Notes under the pieces: model-generated
Seen by the model: the letters and a program-made list of their open reading frames with translations, nothing else
What the model was told of the DNA's origin: nothing
Database searches by the model: none
Assembly: GCF_017833295.1 (NCBI RefSeq)
Contig: NZ_JAFIBW010000001.1
Span: 5,332,001 to 5,396,000 of the forward strand
Direction: 5' to 3'
From: Methylobacterium sp. PvR107
Lineage (GTDB): Bacteria > Pseudomonadota > Alphaproteobacteria > Rhizobiales > Beijerinckiaceae
Length of the DNA stretch: 64,000 nucleotides
Translations under genes and position numbers: made by a program
Part shown: one piece after another, positions 44,915 to 53,926 of the stretch
Layout: every line of letters starts with the position of its first letter
How positions within the stretch are numbered: the stretch's first letter is position 1

Positions 44915-45005
44915 CGCTCACCGATGTAGCGCAGCTCCGGCCGCGGCGCGCGGCCGGTTCGTGGGAACGGTGACGCAGCACACGCGCGGCGGCGGACCGG
45001 CACGG

Positions 45006-45608
45006 TCAGAGGCCCGGCACGACACCCTGGCGTCCGACCGCGATCGTGACGGCGTCGAGCGATCCGTCCGGTGCCGACCGGGCGAAGATGGTCACGGCTG
45101 CGCCCGGTTCGAGCAGGGCCTTCTCGCCGGGCGAGATCTGGGTCACCGGCGTGTCGCGGGGGACCTCGAAGGCGGATCGGCCGCCGCCGTAGCTCAGCGC
45201 AACCCGCAGGGGCGATCCGGCCTGCAGGTCGGCGACCCAGCCGGCCGTCAGGGTGGCGCCGGGCGCGGTGTCCCAGGGTTGGCTTCCCGCCTCGAAGCCC
45301 CGTTCGGACGGCGAGTACAGCGTCACCGCCGTGGCGCGCTGCGGCTCCGATCCGGGAGCACCGACCACGCTGACGTAGCTCTCAGGCTTGATCGCCCACA
45401 CGGACGACTGGTTCACCGCGTAGACCCGGGTCCGCGGGCCCATCCGCAGGCTCAGGGTGCTGCCGCTGGACCGCCTGATCTCCAGGCGGTCAGCCTCGGC
45501 GCGGATCACCGTACCGCGAAACCGGGGCAGGATTGCTTCCGCGCGGGCGGCGGTTGTGGCGGCCAGGGCCAGCACGGCGGCAAGGAGAAGGCGTCTCACA
45601 GGGCTCAC
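45006..45608 (-). CDS. Exported hypothetical protein (DUF5666-like)
   Basis: About 200 residues. I favour the GTG at 45608 because AAGGAG lies just upstream, although its spacing is short; a GTG at 45599 and a longer start at 45653 are alternatives. Residues 1-23 are a signal peptide (RRLLLAAVLALAATTAARA). The mature part is beta-rich, with FRGTVIRAEADRLEIRRSSG and repeated VTIF/VTL strands that recall DUF5666-type small barrels. Function is unknown; it is probably periplasmic and monocistronic. Confidence 0.7.
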   Translation of the reverse strand: MSPVRRLLLAAVLALAATTAARAEAILPRFRGTVIRAEADRLEIRRSSGSTLSLRMGPRTRVYAVNQSSVWAIKPESYVSVVGAPGSEPQRATAVTLYSPSERGFEAGSQPWDTAPGATLTAGWVADLQAGSPLRVALSYGGGRSAFEVPRDTPVTQISPGEKALLEPGAAVTIFARSAPDGSLDAVTIAVGRQGVVPGL

Positions 45609-45710
45609 GGGCTCCTTGTCGCTCAGGTCCGGGAGCCGAACGTCAGGCGCCACGCCCGGTTCCCGCCCGCAGGCCTGCCATCCCGCACGCCGCCGCTCAA
45701 GGCCCCGCCC

Positions 45711-46574
45711 TCAATGCGCCATCAGCACCGGCATGTCGGCGTGGGCGAGCACGTGGCTGGTGACGCCGCCGAAGATCATCTGGCGCAGGCGGCTCTGGGT
45801 GTAGGCGCCCTTGATCAGCAGGTCGCAGCCGAAGGCCTGAGCCTCGGTGAGGAAGGTCTCGCCGGGGGCGCGCCGACCGGCCGGCAGCGCCCGGTGGGAC
45901 GCGTCCACGCCTTCGCAGGCCAGCGCCTGGGCGAGATCCTGCGCGGTCGGGCCCGGGACCATGCCGCCCTCGACGCTGAGCACCAGCACCCGCTGCGCCT
46001 TGCGCAGGAACGGCATCGCGAAGGCGACGGCCCGGGCGGTCTCGGTGGAGCCGTTCCAGGCGATCAGGATCGCCTCGCCGAGGCTCGACGGCGGGGTCGG
46101 CGGCGCGAGCAGGATCGGCCGGCCGCTCTCGAACAGGGCGGTCTCGAAGGTGGTCATGCGCGGCGCGTTGTCGGTGGTGCCCGGACGGCCGACCACCGTC
46201 GCCGAGAACAGCCGCGCGTACTGACCCAGGAAGGCGTCGCCGGTCGGCACATCCTGCCGCCAACGGAAGCGCGGGCCGGCATCGGCGACGCGATCCGGGA
46301 TGCACAGCCCGTCACGCGCGTGCCGGGGAATGCCGGCCGCGTCCATGAAGGCGACGAAGCGGCCGCCCGCCTCCTCGGCTTCCGCCCGGTCGGCTTCCTC
46401 GTCGCGCAGCCACGTCATGCCGCCGACCATATCGACGGGCACATATTCGGCGAGCGCAGGACGTAGAGACACGCCCTCGATCAGGCTGCCGAAGCGCGAA
46501 GCCGCCAGCCGGGTCGTCTCGAACACCGAGGGCAGGGCGTCGTGCATCGCGACGGGTACGAGCAGCGTCTTCAT
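45711..46574 (-). CDS. Universal stress protein (UspA family, tandem domain)
   Basis: 287 residues. Two Usp domains are present: the first begins KTLLVPVAMHDALPSVFETT; the second is clearer, with ILIAWNGSTETARAVAFAMP and a C-terminal GAYTQSRLRQMIFGGVTSHV segment carrying the ATP-binding G-x9-GS/T pattern in diverged form. Tandem Usp proteins respond to stress and may bind ATP. It is followed by nothing in operon distance and preceded by an acyltransferase gene 27 bases away in the same direction. Confidence 0.9.
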   Translation of the reverse strand: MKTLLVPVAMHDALPSVFETTRLAASRFGSLIEGVSLRPALAEYVPVDMVGGMTWLRDEEADRAEAEEAGGRFVAFMDAAGIPRHARDGLCIPDRVADAGPRFRWRQDVPTGDAFLGQYARLFSATVVGRPGTTDNAPRMTTFETALFESGRPILLAPPTPPSSLGEAILIAWNGSTETARAVAFAMPFLRKAQRVLVLSVEGGMVPGPTAQDLAQALACEGVDASHRALPAGRRAPGETFLTEAQAFGCDLLIKGAYTQSRLRQMIFGGVTSHVLAHADMPVLMAH

Positions 46575-46600
46575 GGCAGCGTCCTCCTCGGGGAGCGAGG

Positions 46601-47749
46601 CTAATCCGGGCGGCCGCTCTGTGGAACCGGCCTCGGCGCGGCGCGCACACGGTTTTGCGCGTCGCTTGGATCAAGGCGGGCGCGCGCCCACCGGGTGAGC
46701 GGCCGCTCGACGAGGTGATGGACCAACAGGGCGGCCGCGACACTGCCGGCGAGCATCAGAACCATGCCGCCCCAGGGGTGCAGGGCCGGCGCGGGGCCGA
46801 GCCGGATCAGCGCCTCGCGGACGAGGCGCAGCGCGAAGGGATGCACGAGATAGAGGGCGTAGGAGGCGTCTCCCAGGATCACGAGGCCGCGCACCGCTGC
46901 CGGCAGCCGTGAGACCTGCGCGGCGTCGCGTTCCGGCCCGAGGGCAGCGGCCACCAGCAGCGCCGCCGGCACGCCGACGAGCAGCGGGCGGAGAAACCCG
47001 TCGGCCCCGTCCAGGCCGGCGAGCCAGCGGGCCGCCAGGACAAGGCCAAGGGTGCCGAGGATCGCGAGGACGACGCGGACCGGCAGCCCCGGCCGGAACC
47101 CGCCCCGATAGGCGGAAGCGAGGCCGGCACCGACGGCGAATTCCAGTACGATCGGGTCCGCCCAGAAGCGTAGCGGCACCGGCAGGTCGGGTATGAACCT
47201 CCCGGCGGCCACGAGGAGCGCCAGGATCAGGACCAGCCAGGCGACCGCACCACGCCGGCCGAATCCAAATCCGGCTGCGAAGAGAACGTAGAAGAAGGCC
47301 TCGTAGTTCAGGGTCCAGCCCAGCCCGTAGACCGGCTGGATGGTGCCGTCGGGCCGGGCCGCCGGCCAGAACAGGAACCCGGCGACGAGCGCACCGGGAT
47401 CACGAACCAGGGCGGCGGCCTCGCCGAGAAGCTCCGGACGCGCGAGGGCGAGGCCGAGATACGCGAAGCTCACCAGCCAGTAGAGCGGCACCACCCGTGC
47501 AACCCGGTGCGCCAGGAAGCGCCCCGGGCCGCCCGGCTGTCCGACCAGGCGCCCGGCCGCCAGGACGATGACGAGGCCGGAGATCACGAAGAACAGGTCG
47601 ACCCCGCCCCACCAGGGCATCAGCGTGCCGGGGCCGAGCGCCGGGCCGGTGCCGCGCCCGGCGAGCAACCCGGCCTCGTGCCGTGCGTGATGCCACACCA
47701 CCATCAGCGCCGCCGCGGCGCGCAGGATCTGGACTGCGACGAGGCTCAT
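46601..47749 (-). CDS. Acyltransferase 3 family membrane protein (OafA/YrhL-like)
   Basis: 382 residues with about ten hydrophobic segments. The family opening is present: RAAAALMVVWHHARHEAG, with the conserved His-Xn-H region, followed by WWGGVDLFFVISGLVIVLAA. Such proteins O-acylate surface polysaccharides or other exported glycans at the inner membrane. The acceptor cannot be inferred, as no polysaccharide genes are adjacent. The reading direction matches the Usp gene downstream. Confidence 0.9.
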   Translation of the reverse strand: MSLVAVQILRAAAALMVVWHHARHEAGLLAGRGTGPALGPGTLMPWWGGVDLFFVISGLVIVLAAGRLVGQPGGPGRFLAHRVARVVPLYWLVSFAYLGLALARPELLGEAAALVRDPGALVAGFLFWPAARPDGTIQPVYGLGWTLNYEAFFYVLFAAGFGFGRRGAVAWLVLILALLVAAGRFIPDLPVPLRFWADPIVLEFAVGAGLASAYRGGFRPGLPVRVVLAILGTLGLVLAARWLAGLDGADGFLRPLLVGVPAALLVAAALGPERDAAQVSRLPAAVRGLVILGDASYALYLVHPFALRLVREALIRLGPAPALHPWGGMVLMLAGSVAAALLVHHLVERPLTRWARARLDPSDAQNRVRAAPRPVPQSGRPD

Positions 47750-48043
47750 GGAGCGGCCGCGCCACGCTCGCGACGCCCCCCCCTCCCGACGCCGGACGGT
47801 CGCGCCGTGATCCCGTCGCGCCGGGAGCGAGCCCTGAATTCATCGTCCTGAGGGGAGGGTGACACGTGTCTTCGAGGCCGCCAATCCATCGCAGGTCCTA
47901 CTGGCGCAAAGCAAAAACGGCAGGAACCATAGGCCGAGGGCCTCGTTGACGCACCAATTCGCGAACGCGCTGGCGTGAGGTCTTCGATCTCCGCGTGCAG
48001 CCTACCAGGCCCGTTCGCGCATCCACTTCGAGAAGAGGTTCCG

Positions 48044-48748
48044 ATGCTCAAGAATTATGCTGCCGCTTCCGCGCTCGTCATGGCGCTGTCGACCCCGGCT
48101 CTCGCGCAGAGCGCCAACGACTTCCGCCTGCAGGCGATGCAGGCCAATACGTTCGAGATCCAGTCCTCGCAGATCGCGCTGTCCAAGTCGCGCAACCCGC
48201 GGATCCGCTCCTATGCGCAGGAAGTCCTGCGTGACCACCGCGCCGCCAACGTCGCCCTGGCCGGCGGCCAGACCGGCGCCATGGCGGCCGGCGATCCGGG
48301 CCTCGGCGGTCTGGTCACCGCCCCGATCGCGGTGGCGGGGAGCGCGGTCGGCGCGGGCGTCGGCGCGGCGACCGGTGTGGTCGGCGGCACCCTGTCGGGT
48401 GGCCCGGTCGGCGGCCTGGAGGGCGCGGGCGCCGGTGCGGCGAACGGCGCCGCTGCGGGCGGCCGCATCGCTCGCGGCGACGTCGCGGCGACCGGCGCCT
48501 CGACCATCGTGCCGCCGAGCCCCGAGCAGCAGGCGATGCTGTCCGAGCTGTCGGCGGCCCCGGCCGGCGCGCGCTTCGACCGCCTGTACACGGCCCAGCA
48601 GATCCAGGCGCATCAGATGAGCATCGCGATGACGCAGGCCTACGCTCAGGGCGGCCCGAACCCAGCCCTGCGCAACTACGCCCAGCAGGCCCTGCCGGCC
48701 CTGCAGATGCATCTCCAGGAGGCCCAGCGCCTGCCGGGCGCGATGTAA
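48044..48748 (+). CDS. DUF4142 exported protein with glycine/alanine-rich insert
   Basis: 234 residues with a signal peptide (about 1-20, ending ALAQS). The DUF4142 ferritin-like helical bundle is split. The first half has AMQANTFEIQSSQIALSKSR and YAQEVLRDHRAAN; the last half has YTAQQIQAHQMSIAMTQAYA. Between them lies a Gly/Ala-rich insert at about residues 95-145 of repeated GAG/GGP units, longer than in ordinary members. The ATG at 48044 has AGAGG. It is followed by two tandem hairpins and likely acts in the periplasm, perhaps in stress. Confidence 0.85.
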   Translation: MLKNYAAASALVMALSTPALAQSANDFRLQAMQANTFEIQSSQIALSKSRNPRIRSYAQEVLRDHRAANVALAGGQTGAMAAGDPGLGGLVTAPIAVAGSAVGAGVGAATGVVGGTLSGGPVGGLEGAGAGAANGAAAGGRIARGDVAATGASTIVPPSPEQQAMLSELSAAPAGARFDRLYTAQQIQAHQMSIAMTQAYAQGGPNPALRNYAQQALPALQMHLQEAQRLPGAM

Positions 48749-48765
48749 CGCGCGATTTCGGACGC

Positions 48766-48786
48766 GGCCCGGCTGTGAGCCGGGCC
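48766..48786 (+). terminator. First of two tandem hairpins after the DUF4142 gene
   Basis: A 9-bp perfect stem (48766-48774 with 48778-48786) and 3-base loop, directly before the T-tailed hairpin at 48791. Alone it lacks a T-run. Confidence 0.5.
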
Positions 48787-48790
48787 GACC

Positions 48791-48819
48791 GGCGGCGGGT
48801 GCGAGCCCGCCGCCTTTTT
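48791..48819 (+). terminator. Rho-independent terminator of the DUF4142 gene
   Basis: A 9-bp perfect G/C stem (48791-48799 with 48806-48814), a 6-base loop, and a run of five T directly after. It separates the gene from the convergent carbonic anhydrase. Confidence 0.88.
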
Positions 48820-48835
48820 CATGTCCGCATCGCGG

Positions 48836-49501
48836 TCAGTCGCACGCGATGGCGGCGACCGAGCGGACCGCAAGCCCGGCGGTGTCGAGCGGCGGCTTGA
48901 ACTCGCCGGTCTTCGGATCACAGACCAGCAGCGAGCCGGTGGCGACCCCGAAATGAGCGCCGTGGAGTTCGATCCGGCCGTCGTCGACCCGCTCCTTCAC
49001 GAACGGGAAGGTCAGCAGGTTCTCGATGCTCTGCTTGACGACGGCGAGCTCCAGCTTGGTCAGGTAGTCCGGCGCCTCGGGATCGCCCGCCTTGGACTCG
49101 GCCTGACCCACGAGCGAGACCCACTTGCCGATGAAGTCGCCCGGGGAAAGCGGCTTGGCCTTGTTGGCGTAGGCCTTGATGCCGCCGCAGGTGGCATGGC
49201 CAAGCACGACGATGTGCTTCACCTCCAATGCCTGGACGGCGAATTCCAGTGCCGCCGAGGTGCCGTGATACTGCCCGTCGGGCTGATAGACCGGCACGAG
49301 GTTGGCGACGTTGCGGATCGTGAACAGCTCGCCCGGACCGGCATTGAAGATCGCGCTGGGCGAGACCCGGCTGTCGCAGCAGCTGATGATCAGGATTTCG
49401 GGATTCTGGCTGGAGGCGAGCTGCGCGAAGCGCCGGCGCTCCGTCGGGAAGCGGTCCTGCAGGAAGGACCGGTACCCCTCGGTCAGGTAGATGGGGAACA
49501 T
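48836..49501 (-). CDS. Beta-class carbonic anhydrase
   Basis: 221 residues. Zinc ligands and catalytic dyad are readable: ISCCDSRVSP (Cys and Asp/Arg) and VVLGHATCGGIKA (His and Cys). It interconverts CO2 and bicarbonate in the cytoplasm, useful for carboxylases. The ATG at 49501 follows GGAG by eight bases; a TTG just upstream is unlikely. It is read leftward, with a Nudix hydrolase gene 45 bp upstream in the same direction. Confidence 0.94.
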   Translation of the reverse strand: MFPIYLTEGYRSFLQDRFPTERRRFAQLASSQNPEILIISCCDSRVSPSAIFNAGPGELFTIRNVANLVPVYQPDGQYHGTSAALEFAVQALEVKHIVVLGHATCGGIKAYANKAKPLSPGDFIGKWVSLVGQAESKAGDPEAPDYLTKLELAVVKQSIENLLTFPFVKERVDDGRIELHGAHFGVATGSLLVCDPKTGEFKPPLDTAGLAVRSVAAIACD

Positions 49502-49546
49502 CAAATCGTCTCCGGTTAGAGGATTCCGCGTCGCGCGGAGTGGAAG

Positions 49547-50062
49547 TCAAGGATCCTGCCAAGTCAGAACGCGCGGCTCGACCGGAATAGTCCCGGCGGC
49601 GACTTCGGCTGCAAGCGCGGCAAGTCCCGCGGGCTCGACGCGCTCGCCGCTGGCGCGCAATTCATCGAGCGGCCACCAGCGCGTGCCGATCACGGGATTG
49701 TCCTCGGTCTCGGCGAGACGGCTGGTATCGACCCGGTCGTCGGGCAGGCGCACCAGGAAGTAGCGTTCGCGCGCGTCCCGCGACTGGCGGAACAGGTGGA
49801 ACGGCCCGTCGCATGCGGCGATCTGCGGGCCGATAATCGCGTCGCCGCGGCCGATCTCCTCCTCGAGCTCGCGCCGGCAGGCGGTGACGTGATCCTCGCC
49901 CGGTTCCAGGCCGCCGCCGGGCATGAACCAGAACCGGAGCGGCTGCCCGTCCGGCCCTTTGGCGTGGACCGACGAATAGGCGATCAGCAGGATCCGGTCC
50001 TGCGGATCGAGGACGATCGCCCGGGCAATATGACGAATCGGAAGAGGGGTCGCTGCGCTCAT
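49547..50062 (-). CDS. Nudix hydrolase
   Basis: 171 residues. The Nudix box reads GGGLEPGEDHVTACRRELEE then EIG, fitting G-x5-E-x7-REUXEEXGU. The preceding strands (ARAIVLDPQDRILLIAYSSV) are typical of NTP-pyrophosphatase-like members. Substrate unknown. The frameshifted DUF429 gene lies just upstream in the same direction (50117-50877), and carbonic anhydrase follows. Confidence 0.9.
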   Translation of the reverse strand: MSAATPLPIRHIARAIVLDPQDRILLIAYSSVHAKGPDGQPLRFWFMPGGGLEPGEDHVTACRRELEEEIGRGDAIIGPQIAACDGPFHLFRQSRDARERYFLVRLPDDRVDTSRLAETEDNPVIGTRWWPLDELRASGERVEPAGLAALAAEVAAGTIPVEPRVLTWQDP

Positions 50063-50116
50063 GACGGCTGAGCTAGAGCGCCCGGTTCGCGATGAACACC
50101 GGTTCGGACCAAATGA

Positions 50117-50877
50117 TCACCGTTCCGGCGGGGTTCGGTTCCTCGCCGGCGAGCCCGGCGCCCAGATCACCACGGGCAACCCGTGCGCGTCGCGCTCCGG
50201 CAGCGCGGGCAGCGGCACGGCGCATCCGTCGAGGATGTCGCGGGCGACGATCACCGCCGCGAGGGCGTCGAGATGGTCGTCCTCCGGAACACCGCGGACC
50301 CGGCCGGCGATCAGCGCCTCGGGCAGGCCGGCGGCAGCCAGGAGCGTCCGCCGCACGGCGAGACCCGCCTGCGCGTTCCGGCCCTTCTTGGGCAGGCCGA
50401 GCGGCCGGTCGCCATTCAGTGCATGAAACGCGACCTCCGGGTGGACCTCGTAAAGCCGGTCGCGCGCGTCCGGGCGCTCCCGCAGCAGCGTGTCGACCGC
50501 GCGGACGTAGCGGAAGATGTTGAAGCCTTGGATCGAGGGTGCGAAGGGCGGTTCGCTGCCGGCGCGGGAGGCTGCCTTGGCGGACTCGTAGTCCGGCGCG
50601 TACACGGCGGCCCGGGGCGGCATCGAGAAGACCGAGGATCGCGCCGGCCCCAAGCGCGCGCGGGCGGCGCGGTCGGCGGACCGTCCGCCACCGAGGATCC
50701 GGTCGGGCAATCCGATCGGCACGTCGATCCCGACGACGAGGGGCTGCTCCGGCGCGTCTAGACGGCGGCAACATCCGGGAACAGGGCGCAGCGGTGGCGG
50801 GCCGGATCGTCGAGATCGATGAGCGCGCCCGCCCAGGCGCCCCGGCACCCGTCCAGCCCCGCGATCCAGCGCGCCAT
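50117..50877 (-). pseudogene. DUF429 family gene interrupted by a -1 frameshift
   Basis: A start with a strong AAGGAGG site opens at 50877 and encodes the DUF429 N-terminus ARWIAGLDGCRGAWAGALID, but the frame ends after 39 codons at TAG 50758-50760. The next frame continues without a gap in similarity: LDAPEQPLVVGIDVPIGLPD, then PPRAAVYAPDYESAK, to the stop at 50117. One missing C near 50761 would restore a 253-residue protein. DUF429 proteins have an RNase H-like fold with the conserved Asp in GLDGCR and GIDVPIGL. It is either a recent mutation or a sequencing error. Confidence 0.8.
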
Positions 50878-51003
50878 CCTGCCTCCTTTGCCGATCCCCG
50901 CGCCGCGGAACCCAGCGCCCGCGATGGTCTTGTCTGCCTTGCCCGCCCGGGCGCGGAAAGCTATCCGCGTCGCGGCGGGCGCCGCAGCCCCGGGAGAAGC
51001 GTG

Positions 51004-51885
51004 ATGAGCGAGATCCGTCCCCGCCGCAGCGTGCTGGCAATGCCCGGCTCCAACGCCCGGGCGCTGGACAAGGCGCGGACGTTGCCCGCCGACGTGATCC
51101 TGATCGACCTTGAGGACGGCACCGCCCCCGCGGTCAAGGCCCAGGCCCGCGCGCAGGTCGCCGCCGCGGTCGCGGCGCGCGGCTTCGGGCCGCGCGAGGT
51201 CGTGGTCCGCATCAACCCGCCCGACACCGAGGACGGCGAGGCGGATCTGATCGCGCTCGCGCCGGCCGGCCCGGACGCGATCCTGGTGCCGAAGGTGCGC
51301 GCCTCCGACACGCTGATCGCCGTGGGCTCGCGCCTGCGCCGGCTCGGCGCGCCGCTCGCCACACGGGTCTGGGCGATGATCGAGACGCCGATGGCGGTGG
51401 TGAATGCCGCCGAGATCGCCGGCGCCGCCCGGGACGTGGACGGCCGGCTCGGCGCCCTGGTGATCGGCCCGAACGACCTGCTGAAGGCCTCGCGGATCCG
51501 TCCTCCGGGACGGGCCGCCCTGATCCCCTGGCTGATGAACGTCCTGGCCGCCGCCCGAACCTACGAGATCGACGCGATCGACGGCGTCTTCACCGACCTC
51601 ACCGATTCGAGCGGCTTCGAGACCGAATGCGCGCAAGGGCGCGACCTTGGCTTCGACGGCAAGATGCTGATCCACCCGAGCCAGATCGGCCCGGCCAACG
51701 CCGCATTCGGGCCGGACGCCGAGGAGATCGCGCAGGCGCGCCGGATGATGGATGTCTTCGACACCCCGGAGAACCGCGAGCGCGGCGTCATCGCGGTGGA
51801 CGGCAAGATGGTCGAGCGCCTCCATGTCGAGGCGGCCCGGCGGACGCTCGCCATGGCCGAGGCGATCGCGCGGCTGTCCGCGTGA
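51004..51885 (+). CDS. HpcH/HpaI aldolase / CitE-like CoA ester lyase
   Basis: 293 residues. CitE-family landmarks are RRSVLAMPGSNARALDKA, VILIDLEDGTAP (metal-binding Asp/Glu), VWAMIETPMAVVNAAEIA and GFDGKMLIHPSQIGPANAAF. Relatives are citryl-CoA, malyl-CoA or beta-methylmalyl-CoA lyases. In methylotrophs malyl-CoA lyase serves the serine cycle, but that enzyme (MclA) is longer and this looks like the generic CitE-like group. The ATG at 51004 follows GGGAGAAG. Its stop overlaps the dut start (GTGA). Confidence 0.87.
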   Translation: MSEIRPRRSVLAMPGSNARALDKARTLPADVILIDLEDGTAPAVKAQARAQVAAAVAARGFGPREVVVRINPPDTEDGEADLIALAPAGPDAILVPKVRASDTLIAVGSRLRRLGAPLATRVWAMIETPMAVVNAAEIAGAARDVDGRLGALVIGPNDLLKASRIRPPGRAALIPWLMNVLAAARTYEIDAIDGVFTDLTDSSGFETECAQGRDLGFDGKMLIHPSQIGPANAAFGPDAEEIAQARRMMDVFDTPENRERGVIAVDGKMVERLHVEAARRTLAMAEAIARLSA

Positions 51886-52352
51886 GCGACCTGCCCGAGG
51901 TCGGCCTGCGGCTGCTCGACCCGCGCCTGCCGGGCTGGGGCTTCCCGCGCTGGGGTTCGTCGGCCGCCGCCGGCCTCGACCTGCATGCCTGCCTCGACGC
52001 GCCGCTTGAGCTGCCGCCTCAGGCGAACCCGGTCCTGATCCCGGCGGGATTCTGCGTGCTGATCCGCGATCCGGCCTGGTGCGGACTGATCTTCCCCCGC
52101 TCGGGGCGCGGCCACCGGGAAGGTTTGGTTCTCGGCAATGGCACCGGGGTGATCGACGCGGATTACGAGGGTCCGCTGCTGGTCTCCGCGTGGAACCGCG
52201 GCGCGGCCGAGCCGGTCCGCATCGAGCCGGGCGAGCGGATCGCGCAGCTCGTCTTCACGCGGATCACGCGGCCGGCGCTGATCGTGCTGGAGGACGCGCC
52301 CGGCCCCGGCTCGGAACGGGGCACGGGCGGGTTCGGGTCGAGCGGGCGCTAG
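51882..52352 (+). CDS. dut: Deoxyuridine triphosphatase (dUTPase)
   Basis: 156 residues. Motif 1 is SSAAAGLDLHA, motif 2 is FPRSGRGHR, motif 3 is GNGTGVIDADYEGPL, motif 4 is GERIAQLVF, and motif 5 is RGTGGFGSSG near the end. It hydrolyses dUTP to dUMP, protecting DNA from uracil. Gly-His after PRSGR differs from the usual PRSGLA. The start is a GTG overlapping the upstream lyase stop, so it is probably translated by coupling. It acts downstream of the dCTP deaminase at 18019. Confidence 0.92.
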   Translation: MSDLPEVGLRLLDPRLPGWGFPRWGSSAAAGLDLHACLDAPLELPPQANPVLIPAGFCVLIRDPAWCGLIFPRSGRGHREGLVLGNGTGVIDADYEGPLLVSAWNRGAAEPVRIEPGERIAQLVFTRITRPALIVLEDAPGPGSERGTGGFGSSGR

Positions 52353-52359
52353 GCCCCCG

Positions 52360-53235
52360 TCAGTCCAGCGTCTTGCCGAGCCGGCCCGCCAGATCCTGGA
52401 TGAACTGGAAGGCGGTGCGGCCCGAGCGCGAGCCGCGTGTGGTGGCCCATTCCAGGGACTCGGCCCGTAGCTGCTCCGGCGGCACGGCGAGGCCGTAGCG
52501 GTCGGCATAGGCGCGGATCATCGCCAGGTACTCGTCCTGGCTGCACTTGTGGAAGCCGAGCCAGAGGCCGAACCGATCCGAGAGCGAGACCTTCTCCTCC
52601 ACGGCCTCGCCGGGATTGATCGCGGTCGAGCGCTCGTTCTCCATCATGTCGCGGGCCAGCAGATGCCGGCGGTTGGAGGTGGCGTAGAACAGCACGTTGC
52701 CCGGCCGCCCCTCGATGCCGCCGTCGAGCGCCGTCTTGAGCGACTTGTACGAGGTGTCGTCGGCGTCGAAGGAAAGGTCGTCGCAGTAGACGAGCCAGCG
52801 ATGCGGGTCGGGCCGCAGCAGCCCCATCAGGTCCGGCAGCGCCTCGATGTCCTCGCGGTGGATCTCGACGAGCTTCATCGGCAGGCTGCCGGAGGGCCGG
52901 CGGGCGTTGATCTCGGCGTGGGCCGCCTTGACCAGAGAGGACTTGCCCATGCCGCGGGCGCCCCACAGCAGGGCGTTGTTGGCCGGCAGCCCGCGGGCGA
53001 ACCGCTCGGTGTTCTCCACCAGCGTATCGCGCGCCCGGTCGATACCGGTGAGGAGCCCCATCTCGACTCGCGCCACCTGCGGCACCGGGGTCAGCCGGCG
53101 CTCGGGCCCCCACAGGAAGGCGTCTGCGGCGTCCGGGTCGAAGGCCGGCGGGACGGCGGGCGCGGCCCGCTCCAGCGCGGTGGCGATGCGCTCCAGGAGC
53201 GGCATCAGCGTGTCGAGGGTCGCAGGGCTCGTCAT
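52360..53235 (-). CDS. DUF815 AAA-type ATP-binding protein
   Basis: 291 residues. Walker A is LLWGARGMGKSSLVKAA, Walker B is LVYCDDLSFD, and the DUF815 continuation is GNVLFYATSNRRHLLARDM then SLSDRFGLWLGFHKCSQDEY. The family is widespread and its function is unassigned; it belongs to the AAA+ class. It converges on dut with eight bases between stops, and its start lies 167 bp from the divergent OsmC gene. Confidence 0.9.
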   Translation of the reverse strand: MTSPATLDTLMPLLERIATALERAAPAVPPAFDPDAADAFLWGPERRLTPVPQVARVEMGLLTGIDRARDTLVENTERFARGLPANNALLWGARGMGKSSLVKAAHAEINARRPSGSLPMKLVEIHREDIEALPDLMGLLRPDPHRWLVYCDDLSFDADDTSYKSLKTALDGGIEGRPGNVLFYATSNRRHLLARDMMENERSTAINPGEAVEEKVSLSDRFGLWLGFHKCSQDEYLAMIRAYADRYGLAVPPEQLRAESLEWATTRGSRSGRTAFQFIQDLAGRLGKTLD

Positions 53236-53402
53236 CGGATCGGGGGGTTCGCGTGCAGGTCGGTCAGGCGGTCGGTTCTACGGGGAAGACCCAGGGAAAT
53301 CATCCGTATCTGGATGCATGACGCAGGTCTTCCGAACGCGAACCTGGATCGGGCGTTGGATATCCCGGCAGGTCGAACCAACACGCCCGCCGGGGAGCAT
53401 CG

Positions 53403-53846
53403 ATGGAAACGGAACCGACGATCCGGATCACCCAGGTCGCCGATTACATCTTCACGGTGGATTTCGGTTCGACCCTGCCGGCGCTCATCACCGACGAGGC
53501 GCCGCCGATCGGTGGCGGGACTGGGCCTTTCCCCGAGCAGCTTCTGATCTCCGGGGTCGCGAACTGCCTCTGCGCCAGCCTCGTCTTCGCCCTGGGCAAG
53601 TTCCGCCAGGAGGCGCAGGGCGTCGCGGCCGAGGCATCCTGCCGGGTGGAGCGCAACGCCGAGGGGCGGCTGCGCGTCACCGGGATCGGCGTCCACATCC
53701 AGCTCGGCGCGGCCGCCGCCGACATGCCGCGGATCGACCGGGTGCTGGAGCAGTTCGAGCGGTTCTGCACCGTCTCGGAGAGCGTGAAGGCTGGGATCCC
53801 GGTCGCCGTCTCGGTGGCCGACCGCGACGGCACGCGCCTGAAATGA
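53403..53846 (+). CDS. OsmC family protein
   Basis: 147 residues. The OsmC fold pattern includes FPEQLLISGVANCLCASLVF at about residues 42-61, where ANC supplies the peroxidatic Cys, and EASCRVERNAEGRLRVTGIG. OsmC proteins reduce organic hydroperoxides with paired Cys; here two nearby Cys (CLC) and a third at SCRV make the resolving residue unclear. It is a single gene 81 bp before an NTF2-like gene in the same direction. Confidence 0.85.
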   Translation: METEPTIRITQVADYIFTVDFGSTLPALITDEAPPIGGGTGPFPEQLLISGVANCLCASLVFALGKFRQEAQGVAAEASCRVERNAEGRLRVTGIGVHIQLGAAAADMPRIDRVLEQFERFCTVSESVKAGIPVAVSVADRDGTRLK

Positions 53847-53926
53847 CCGGCGCGACGGGGAAAGATCGGCCGCCGGGCGCATTGCTGCAACACCAACCAG
53901 TCGCAGGCGCCGGCCGAGGAGACGCC

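Noticed and set aside
50740..50780. Programmed frameshift in the DUF429 gene
   Set aside because: No slippery heptamer or homopolymer is present at the junction; mutation or sequencing error is simpler.
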